Positions 1 to 5,161 of a DNA stretch of 5,161 nucleotides are shown here, in pieces. This DNA comes from Dehalococcoidia bacterium (GTDB lineage: Bacteria > Chloroflexota > Dehalococcoidia > GIF9 > AB-539-J10). Both the position numbers and the translations under genes were made by a program. Location: positions 1 through 5,161 of the forward strand of contig DAOVDO010000085.1 in the NCBI GenBank assembly GCA_030669525.1. Reading direction: 5' to 3'. The notes below the pieces were generated by a model, which searched no databases, had not been told where the DNA came from, and saw only the letters and a list, made by a program, of their open reading frames with translations. Within the stretch, counting starts at the first letter, position 1; each line of letters starts with the position of its first letter.

Positions 1-851
1 TTTTTTCACATGTTATCTGTACTCTCTCTCCTCTTAGCTATGATAAAGGGATGACAGAAGCGAGCATAGAGCTTGCTAAGGCTGGTATCCCAGTTGCCAT
101 TATGCCTATGCCTGCGGTGGGTGAGACAGGCCCTGCTACCCTGGCGGGCACAATGGTTATGAACAACGCTGAATTTCTCGGTGGCCTGGTTATCCAGGAA
201 TTTGCCAGCTCTGGGGCGCCGGTGGTGTATTCGGCTGCTGTTGGCACTGTGGATTTCAAAACAGGAACCACAATTCTATCCCCTGAGGGTAGTCTTATGC
301 GCCTGGGCCTTAGCCAGTTAACCCATTATTATGACCTGCCAAGTGAAATGGGCTCTTCTGGCTCCCTTTCTAAACTTCTGGATATGCAGGCTGGCAGCCA
401 AAATGCTATCGCCCTTATCACACACATGTTAACTCTTCCCGATATTGTTCTTGGTTTGGGGGCATTGGAGGGCGCCAGACTCACATCCCCAGAGGGTATG
501 GTTATCGAGAATGAGATTGTAGATTATGCATTAAGGTTTACCCAGGGGATTGAAGTGAATGATGAGACTCTGGCGGCGGACGTCATTGATAAAGTTGGCC
601 CTGGAGGAATATTCCTGGGCGAAAAACACACATTGAAGCATTTCAGAGAGAGGTGGATGTCGAGGCTCTTCGACATAGATAGCTTTGAGGCATGGCAGAA
701 AAAGGGCTCCAAATCAATTGATGAAGTGGCCAGAGAAAAAGTTAAGGAAATCCTGGCAACGCATAAGCCTGAGCCTATTCCTGAAAATGTGGAAAAGGAA
801 ATATCCAGGATTCTGAAGAGAGCCGAGACAGAGCTCTTAACGAAAAACTAA
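1..851 (+). CDS. MttB-family (trimethylamine methyltransferase-like) corrinoid methyltransferase, C-terminal part, 5' end outside the window
   Basis: The family transfers a methyl group from a methylated amine or quaternary amine to a corrinoid protein in the cytoplasm. The frame is open from base 3 with no stop before the ATG at 51, and the residues before that ATG (CTLSLLSYDKG) fit the family pattern, so the ATG at 51 is internal. About 282 codons are present; full proteins have nearly 500 residues, so roughly 200 N-terminal residues are missing. Visible family blocks are PMPAVGETGPATLAGT (near 108-155), the DMQAG block (381-395) and GPGGIFLGEKHT (597-632), followed by a charged helical tail. 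Archaeal MttB has an in-frame amber codon for pyrrolysine about 160 residues from its end; here that region is ordinary codons (SLSKLLDMQAG) and there is no in-frame TAG. This therefore belongs to the non-pyrrolysine group, whose characterised member MtgB uses glycine betaine. The true substrate is unknown. The MFS gene follows after 61 bases. Confidence 0.9.
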   Translation, partial: FSHVICTLSPLSYDKGMTEASIELAKAGIPVAIMPMPAVGETGPATLAGTMVMNNAEFLGGLVIQEFASSGAPVVYSAAVGTVDFKTGTTILSPEGSLMRLGLSQLTHYYDLPSEMGSSGSLSKLLDMQAGSQNAIALITHMLTLPDIVLGLGALEGARLTSPEGMVIENEIVDYALRFTQGIEVNDETLAADVIDKVGPGGIFLGEKHTLKHFRERWMSRLFDIDSFEAWQKKGSKSIDEVAREKVKEILATHKPEPIPENVEKEISRILKRAETELLTKN

Positions 852-870
852 AGTTAAGATTTAGTTTCAC

Positions 871-902
871 CAGTGTATTGCCTCATATATACCAGTACAC
901 TG
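871..902. repeat. 7-bp inverted repeat in the mttB-MFS gap
   Basis: CAGTGTA (871-877) and TACACTG (896-902) are perfect reverse complements separated by 18 bases. The motif ACCAGT also occurs twice directly (869-874 and 891-896). The repeat ends 10 bases before the MFS start codon. It could be an operator or a weak RNA hairpin. It is not a standard terminator, because the loop is long and no T-tract follows. No convincing promoter hexamers were found around it. The function is unknown and it may be chance. Confidence 0.35.
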
Positions 903-912
903 ACTTCAAATC

Positions 913-2184
913 ATGCACAATACTGGAGTAAATCTGCTTAGAATCTTTACCAGGAAAAATACCGGGCAACCATTCTTCTATGGCTATTACATAGTTATCT
1001 CTTCAATAATCTTGCTGGCGGTGATACATGGGATGTACAGCACGTACGGGGCCTTCTTCAGTTCCTTACAGAGCGAGTTTGGCTGGAGCAGGGTGGTAAC
1101 CTCGGGCGTTCACTCGCTAGGCTTTGCCATGTCGGGGCTGGGAGCAATGGTATTTGGCAGACTCAACGACCGTTTTGGCCCACGCCGCATACTGGCTATA
1201 GGTGGGGTGCTGTTCAGCCTGGGATATTTCCTTATGTCTCATGTCTCCGGCACATGGCAATTGTACCTGACCTATTGCCTGGTAATCAGTATATGGCCAT
1301 CTGCAACCGATGTGATACTGCTATCAACTACCTGCAGGTGGTTTGTTTACAGGAGAGGGTTGGTCAGCGGCCTGGTAAAGACGGGCACCGGAATCGGGAT
1401 AATGCTCGTGCCGCTGCTGGCAAGCTATCTTATTTCCTGCTATGGCTGGCGAACCGCATATACCCTGCTGGCACTTATGGCGATGGTGTTTATCCTCCCG
1501 CTGGCTCAGGTATTGAGGCGTGACCCGTCACAGAAAGGACTCCAACCCTACGGCGATGATGCTGCTATCCAGGTTGGCCTGGGCGAGGAGGGATTTTCCT
1601 TTAGCGAGGCCGTTAGGTTGAAACAATTCTGGATGCTTTGTGCTGCCCTTTTCATGGTCTGGTACTGTGCGAACAGCCTGATGGTACACGTGATACCTTA
1701 CGCCATGGATAGCGGTGTCCCCTCAATTCAGGCAGCCGCTCTTATCTCCATTATTGGAGGAACCAGCATTGTGGGTAGGGTTGTCATGGGTGGTACAGGC
1801 GACCGAACAGGGGCAAGAAAAGCATTTGCAATAACCTTCTGTATTCTGCTGGCAGCGCTGTTATGGCTCTATTTCTCCACCGAGCTGTGGCAGCTTCGTG
1901 CGTTCGTGGTAGTGTATGGCTTTGCCCACGGCGGCTTTTTCGGGCTGCTGGCCCCGCTTGTAGCAGAACTGTTCGGCACCAGGTCTCATGGTGCCTTGTT
2001 CGGCACGGTTACCTTCTGGGGAATGATGGGTGGTGCTGTTGGCCCGGTGATTGCTGGATATATCTTCGATGTAACCCAGAGTTACCAGCCAGTCTTCCTC
2101 ATCCTTATTATAGTCAGCAGCATCGGACTGGCGCTTTCCCTGCTGCTGAGGCGCACCGTCGGCTCTAATACCTATGCAACTTAG
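913..2184 (+). CDS. MFS transporter, oxalate/formate antiporter (OFA) / monocarboxylate-like type
   Basis: This is a complete 423-residue inner-membrane permease with about twelve hydrophobic segments in two halves, joined by a polar loop near residues 202-236. The opening FYGYYIVISS (21-31) and the EFGWSR motif (55-60) after helix 1 are typical of OFA/monocarboxylate-type MFS proteins. The MFS loop 2-3 signature appears as GRLNDRFGPRR (82-92), with its degenerate copy GDRTGARK (296-303) in the second half. The stretch with ELFGTRSHGALFG and GPVIAGYIFD near the end is also typical. The ATG at 913 is the first possible start after the in-frame stop at 901. No Shine-Dalgarno sequence precedes it, so translation may be weak, leaderless or coupled. 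The substrate is likely a small carboxylate or a zwitterion, by family only. Lying 61 bases behind an MttB-family gene, it may import that enzyme's methylated substrate; this is inference. Confidence 0.88.
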   Translation: MHNTGVNLLRIFTRKNTGQPFFYGYYIVISSIILLAVIHGMYSTYGAFFSSLQSEFGWSRVVTSGVHSLGFAMSGLGAMVFGRLNDRFGPRRILAIGGVLFSLGYFLMSHVSGTWQLYLTYCLVISIWPSATDVILLSTTCRWFVYRRGLVSGLVKTGTGIGIMLVPLLASYLISCYGWRTAYTLLALMAMVFILPLAQVLRRDPSQKGLQPYGDDAAIQVGLGEEGFSFSEAVRLKQFWMLCAALFMVWYCANSLMVHVIPYAMDSGVPSIQAAALISIIGGTSIVGRVVMGGTGDRTGARKAFAITFCILLAALLWLYFSTELWQLRAFVVVYGFAHGGFFGLLAPLVAELFGTRSHGALFGTVTFWGMMGGAVGPVIAGYIFDVTQSYQPVFLILIIVSSIGLALSLLLRRTVGSNTYAT

Positions 2185-2212
2185 CACAATAAAACGAAAG
2201 CAGGATGTGTTA

Positions 2213-2449
2213 CTAATCACATGAACCAGTATACCTATCCATAGTGGATGGGCTCATCTGAGGAAACTGAGCTTCTATATCAGGGGAAAGCGTTAACTCG
2301 TCGTGGTGTTTGAGTGCCAATATCAACTCTCCTACGAATGGGCGTAGCTGTCGTGAACATATCCGGTCAGTGGTTTTCCATGCCATCCTAAGAGTTCAGG
2401 CTGCCGCTGTCCCATATTTACGAAACCTACCTCTTTTCGGTAACATTAA
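2213..2449 (-). pseudogene. Truncated, decayed integrase-type transposase remnant (N-terminal part)
   Basis: Read on the minus strand from 2449 to 2213, one frame gives LPKRGRFRKYGTAAA, a TGA stop (2396-2398), then TLRMAWKTTDRICSRQLRPF, a stretch containing ELILALKHHDELTLSPDIEA, and SPSTMDRY, ending at TAG (2213-2215). This follows the layout I know from integrase-core (rve) transposases: a GRPRKYG-like linker, W-x-x-x-D-x-x-C-x-x-x-L-x-P, a helix with H-x-E-L-x-L, then S-P-x-T-x-D-R. Intact proteins continue for a few hundred residues into the DDE catalytic domain, which is absent, so this is a dead fragment. No terminal inverted repeats were recognised. It explains most of the 362-base gap between the MFS and TetR genes. 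The exact IS family (IS481- or ISNCY-like) is uncertain. Confidence 0.62.
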
Positions 2450-2469
2450 TTATGACACAATTCGTTTAT

Positions 2470-2498
2470 TTGACAAGATTTTCTTGGCTTGATATACT
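2470..2498 (+). promoter_or_regulatory. Sigma-70 type promoter of the TetR-radical SAM-GT2 operon
   Basis: A perfect -35 box TTGACA (2470-2475) is followed after exactly 17 bases by TATACT (2493-2498), one mismatch from the -10 consensus TATAAT. The expected transcription start is near 2505, which gives an untranslated leader of about 40 bases before the TetR ATG at 2547. The palindrome at 2499-2530 begins at the base after the -10 box, so a bound repressor would cover the start site. Confidence 0.82.
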
Positions 2499-2530
2499 GT
2501 TACTTACTTAACGGTCGGTAAGTAAGTAAC
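2499..2530. promoter_or_regulatory. 32-bp palindromic operator, probable TetR-family autoregulatory site
   Basis: The arms GTTACTTACTTA (2499-2510) and TAAGTAAGTAAC (2519-2530) are perfect 12-base reverse complements around an 8-base centre, ACGGTCGG. The arms are built from repeated ACTT/AAGT units, and the centre plus the right arm contains CGGTCGGT in tandem. Long dyads next to tetR-type genes are usual operators for these dimeric repressors. The position, directly after the -10 box and across the predicted transcription start, fits repression by blocking RNA polymerase. It also precedes the TetR ribosome binding site (GGAG, 2535-2538). Confidence 0.8.
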
Positions 2531-2546
2531 ACTTGGAGATGTAGAG

Positions 2547-3167
2547 ATGTTCACCGAATCAAAACGACGAAATACCATGCAGGGCACCAGGGGTCATATT
2601 ATTGCAGTGGCTCGTCGGCTCTTCTCGGAATATGGCTATTTAGGCGTTTCGATGAGCGATATCGCTGAGAAACTCAACATCAGTAAACCTGCTCTTTATT
2701 ATCATTTCACAGGCAAGACGGAGATATACGAAAAAGTTCTTGACGAGGTTTTAGCTGCACTGAAGCTGTCTATCGCCGAGGCGTTTAACGAAAAGACGAG
2801 CGAGAAGAAATTGCACAGGCTAATCAGGGATTATTTACGTTTTGGCTTCAGGGAGAAGAATCTGATTAAAGCCCTGACGCTAAAATTGTCACCGCCTGAT
2901 CGTCGGATAAGAAAATACATTATCCAATCAAGAGAGCAAATTGCCAGATCTATTCAACCTCTGGTTGAAGAGGTGTTTGCAAACAAAAATCTAGCACGGA
3001 TAGTTGACAGTAAATTGATGACCTCTCTGTTAACTGGAATGATGGATGGGTTGCTTCTGGAGCAGTCTTTTTTCAATGAAAGAATTGACCTGGAGAAGGT
3101 ACCAAGTCAGATAATGAGCGTTTTGTTTTCACAGAACGAGTCAAGGATATTAAAGCAGGAGGGATAA
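2547..3167 (+). CDS. TetR/AcrR-family transcriptional regulator
   Basis: This 206-residue protein has the usual length for a TetR repressor, which binds DNA as a dimer and releases it on binding a small ligand. The N-terminal DNA-binding domain is clear: ARRLFSEYGYLGVSMSDIAE (22-41) leads into the helix-turn-helix with LNISKPALYYHF (43-54), then GKTEIYEKVLDEV. The remainder is helical and variable, as expected of a ligand-binding and dimer domain, so the inducer cannot be predicted. The ATG at 2547 has GGAG at 2535-2538, 8 bases upstream; the next in-frame Met (residue 11) would still keep the domain. A strong promoter and a 32-bp palindrome lie immediately upstream, so autorepression is likely. 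The radical SAM gene starts 7 bases after its stop, making these two genes co-transcribed and this protein probably a local regulator of the operon. Confidence 0.93.
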   Translation: MFTESKRRNTMQGTRGHIIAVARRLFSEYGYLGVSMSDIAEKLNISKPALYYHFTGKTEIYEKVLDEVLAALKLSIAEAFNEKTSEKKLHRLIRDYLRFGFREKNLIKALTLKLSPPDRRIRKYIIQSREQIARSIQPLVEEVFANKNLARIVDSKLMTSLLTGMMDGLLLEQSFFNERIDLEKVPSQIMSVLFSQNESRILKQEG

Positions 3168-3174
3168 GTCGGAT

Positions 3175-4620
3175 ATGAAGACAGTGTATTCACCATGGAA
3201 CGTGTTGGTTAAATACGGGAACAGACCGCTGGGCTTGCTTGCGGCCAACTCTATTATTAGAGAGAGGGCCATAAGGTACTATGAGAGAAGGACCCATTCA
3301 AGGTTGTTGAAAAATCATGGTTATCCCCGTCAGGTGCAGGAAGACAAATTCTACATGGGCAGAGCGACTATTTCAGCCATGGATAAGGTCTTTCAGGGAG
3401 CTAAAAATGCCCCCCAGGTTCGCAGAGCTCTGATCAATTCATTGATTTTGAATATTTTTCTGAAAAGGAAATCCACAATCAAGGAATTTAAGCAGCAGTT
3501 TGGCTTTGCCCCGCCTGGTTTTTTGGTGATTGGTCCCGGCAAATTTTGCAACCTGAAATGCACTGGCTGTTATGCCAACAGTTCATCAGATGCCTCAGAA
3601 AAACTGGACTGGCCAACCCTTAATCGAATTATCACGGAGAAAACAGAACTCTGGGGCTCGTGTTTTACCGTCATTACTGGCGGCGAGCCGACACTATATA
3701 GGAGCCAAGGCAAAACGATTATTGACCTAGCCAGGGAGCATCAGGATAACTATTTCTTAATGTACACTAATGGCACATTAATTGACGAGGAGATGGCCAG
3801 GAAACTGGCCGAGGTTGGCAACGTTACTCCGGCTATTTCAGTGGAAGGCTTTGAAAAAGAGACTGATGCTCGCCGTGGTAAAGGCGTTCACCAGAAAATC
3901 CTGCAGGCAATGAAAAACCTTCGTGAGGCAGGAGTGCCTTTTGGCATCTCTATTACCGCCACGAAAAACAATGCTGACTGGATTCTCGACGATGAAACCT
4001 TTGATTACTATTTTGACATGCAGGGGGCGATTTACTGCTGGGTGTTTCAGTTTATGCCGATTGGCAGGAGTACTTCTCTGGAACTAATGGTTAGCCCAGA
4101 ACAAAGGGTGAAGATGTTTAGGCAATATAAGCGTTTGGTGAAGGACAAGCAACTGTTCGTAGCTGATTTCTGGAACTCTGGGGCGGTTGCTGACGGATGC
4201 ATTTCAGCGGGAAGATCTAGAGGAGGCTATCTGTATATTGACTGGAATGGCAAGATTTCCCCCTGTGCTTTTAACCCATATACTCCGATAAACATCAATG
4301 ATGTCTACAAGAATGGGGGTACCCTTAATGATGCCTTGAGCGCGCCGTTTTTCCAGGCTATCAGAAACTGGCAAGACCAATACTATCGAAAAAGAAGAGC
4401 AGATGAGAAAGGCAACATAATAATGACTTGCCCAATCAAGGATCATTATGAAATGCTGAGAGGATTGATAGACAAGTACCACCCGGAGCCGATGGATGAA
4501 GCAGCCGCCCAGGCATTGAGAGACCCAGAATACAAGAGTGGGCTGATGAAATATCACAATGAACTGGCTGGGGCTACCGATCCTATCTGGGAGGAGGAAT
4601 ACCTTGAAGTGCCCAGCTAG
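3175..4620 (+). CDS. Radical SAM enzyme with SPASM-like C-terminal cysteines, function unknown
   Basis: This complete 481-residue cytoplasmic protein has a 4Fe-4S radical SAM core. The cluster motif is CNLKCTGC (C125, C129, C132), followed by Y133 as is common. GGEP (169-172) is the SAM-binding motif after strand 2, and SVEGFEKETDARRG (222-235) is the later conserved strand and loop. About 120 helical, basic residues precede the core and form an N-terminal extension that I cannot assign. At the C-terminus C342, then GYLYIDWNGKISPC (C364), and later C419 in TCPIKDHYE resemble a reduced SPASM region that may hold an auxiliary iron-sulfur cluster. The ATG at 3175 has AGGAGGG at 3157-3163. It lies 7 bases after the TetR gene and its last bases overlap the glycosyltransferase gene. 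SPASM relatives modify peptides or small metabolites; no precursor-peptide gene is visible here, so the substrate is open. Confidence 0.9.
   Translation: MKTVYSPWNVLVKYGNRPLGLLAANSIIRERAIRYYERRTHSRLLKNHGYPRQVQEDKFYMGRATISAMDKVFQGAKNAPQVRRALINSLILNIFLKRKSTIKEFKQQFGFAPPGFLVIGPGKFCNLKCTGCYANSSSDASEKLDWPTLNRIITEKTELWGSCFTVITGGEPTLYRSQGKTIIDLAREHQDNYFLMYTNGTLIDEEMARKLAEVGNVTPAISVEGFEKETDARRGKGVHQKILQAMKNLREAGVPFGISITATKNNADWILDDETFDYYFDMQGAIYCWVFQFMPIGRSTSLELMVSPEQRVKMFRQYKRLVKDKQLFVADFWNSGAVADGCISAGRSRGGYLYIDWNGKISPCAFNPYTPININDVYKNGGTLNDALSAPFFQAIRNWQDQYYRKRRADEKGNIIMTCPIKDHYEMLRGLIDKYHPEPMDEAAAQALRDPEYKSGLMKYHNELAGATDPIWEEEYLEVPS
4593..4597 (+). promoter_or_regulatory. Ribosome binding site supporting a TTG start for the GT2 gene
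   Basis: GGAGG lies within the last codons of the radical SAM gene, 6 bases before the in-frame TTG at 4604. No other in-frame start candidate near the gene junction (ATG 4559, GTG 4676) has a comparable site. This suggests that translation of the two genes is coupled. Confidence 0.55.
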
Positions 4621-5161
4621 ATATCAGTTTTGCTCTGGATTCAGAAAGCAGGCAGGGAAGTCAACAGTAACACCAGTGCAGAGGCAGATAGAAGAACACG
4701 AACAGTGTGAGGAGAGACGGCTCAGCATTATTGTTCCCACGTTGGATGAGGAGAGGTTATTGCCTGCGTTGTTGTCCTCTATAGAACTGCAAGGTTTTCA
4801 CGATTACGAAGTGATTGTGGCAGATGCCGGCTCTGAAGATGGCACGCTAGAAATAGCGAAGAAACATGGCTGCCGGATCGTTGTCGGCGGACGGCTGCCT
4901 GGTATTGGCAGAAACAATGGAGCAAAGGCGGCAAGAGGGAAATACCTGCTGTTCCTGGATGCAGATGTTGTCTTGCCTGGAGACTTCCTTAGAACGGTTA
5001 TTGATGAAGTTGAGAACAGAAATCTTGGCGTCGCTTCTTGCCAGATGATCCCTCTGAGCAGCAGGAAGTTTGATTCTGTCTTTTGTGACGTGCTTAACGG
5101 TTATTTCCTGCTCTCTCAGCATATCTATCCTCATGCACCAGGATTCTGTATCCTAGCCAGA
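4604..5161 (+). CDS. Family 2 (GT-A) glycosyltransferase, 3' end outside the window
   Basis: The frame is open to the right edge (186 codons shown). Its core begins LSIIVPTLDEERLLPALLSS at residue 40, the typical GT2 nucleotide-sugar binding strand. DAGSEDGT (74-81) follows, then GIGRNNGAKAARGKYLLFLD and the metal-binding DAD motif (D119-A120-D121). The later PHAPGFCILAR is a block seen in membrane-associated GT2 proteins. GT2 enzymes transfer a sugar from an NDP- or lipid-linked donor; donor and acceptor are not readable here. The chosen start is TTG 4604 with GGAGG 6 bases upstream, overlapping the radical SAM gene by 17 bases. It gives a polar 39-residue leader before the fold. GTG 4676 would give a shorter leader but has no ribosome binding site, and ATG 4559 would overlap by 62 bases. 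The overlap argues for a shared transcript with the radical SAM and TetR genes. Confidence 0.85.
   Translation, partial: MKCPARYQFCSGFRKQAGKSTVTPVQRQIEEHEQCEERRLSIIVPTLDEERLLPALLSSIELQGFHDYEVIVADAGSEDGTLEIAKKHGCRIVVGGRLPGIGRNNGAKAARGKYLLFLDADVVLPGDFLRTVIDEVENRNLGVASCQMIPLSSRKFDSVFCDVLNGYFLLSQHIYPHAPGFCILAR

Noticed and set aside
51..53. ATG as the start of the MttB-family gene
   Set aside because: The frame is open to the left edge and the codons before this ATG match the family, so the gene starts outside the window.
1861..2220. 119-codon minus-strand reading frame across the end of the MFS gene
   Set aside because: It is antisense to clear MFS coding sequence and shows no recognisable domain.
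2234..2252. Hairpin CCTATCCA-TAG-TGGATGGG as an MFS terminator
   Set aside because: No T-tract follows, one pair is a wobble, and it lies inside the transposase remnant, so the symmetry is probably accidental.
2252..2272. GCTCA...TGAGC inverted repeat as a terminator
   Set aside because: The stem is only 5 bp with an 11-base loop, followed by TTCTATAT rather than a T-run.
2310..2492. 60-codon + strand reading frame starting at TTG in the MFS-TetR gap
   Set aside because: It is antisense to the transposase remnant, runs through the TetR promoter, has no ribosome binding site and resembles no family I know.
3164..3174. A RiPP precursor peptide gene near the radical SAM gene
   Set aside because: Only 7 bases separate the TetR and radical SAM genes, and no short gene with a leader-like sequence is visible within the window.
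4847..5134. Minus- and plus-strand reading frames of 95 and 60 codons inside the GT2 region
   Set aside because: They overlap the GT2 frame, which carries the GT2 motifs in order; the others show no family features.

Overview
The window looks like a piece of an anaerobic bacterial chromosome of moderate GC content. It carries the C-terminal part of a trimethylamine-methyltransferase (MttB) family protein, a carboxylate-type MFS transporter, a TetR regulator, a radical SAM enzyme and the start of a family 2 glycosyltransferase, all on the + strand. MttB-family genes without pyrrolysine are common in anaerobes such as Dehalococcoidia-type Chloroflexota and some Firmicutes. I lean towards an uncultured Chloroflexota-like organism, but this is a weak inference from gene content only.

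Left part (1-2184): the MttB-family gene enters from the left edge; the reading frame is open to base 3, so the first ATG at 51 is internal. After a 61-base gap containing a 7-bp inverted repeat comes a complete 423-residue, 12-helix MFS permease. The two may form a unit for uptake and demethylation of a methylated amine or betaine-like compound; the substrate cannot be read from the sequence.

Middle (2185-2546): this 362-base gap holds no intact gene. Its minus strand encodes a decayed, truncated N-terminal piece of an integrase-type transposase (about 2213-2449) with internal stops. Directly beside it lies a near-consensus sigma-70 promoter (TTGACA, 17 bp, TATACT), followed at once by a 32-bp palindrome with perfect 12-bp arms. 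The palindrome is very probably the operator of the TetR protein encoded just downstream.

Right part (2547-5161): a tight operon. The TetR gene is followed after 7 bases by a radical SAM gene with a CxxxCxxC cluster motif and extra C-terminal cysteines. The radical SAM gene is in turn overlapped by a GT2 glycosyltransferase gene that runs off the right edge. The best start of the GT2 gene is a TTG behind a strong GGAGG inside the radical SAM coding end. The simplest reading is a self-repressed, ligand-inducible operon for making or modifying a glycosylated, possibly membrane or envelope, molecule. The product is unknown, and this operon is the most interesting part of the window.
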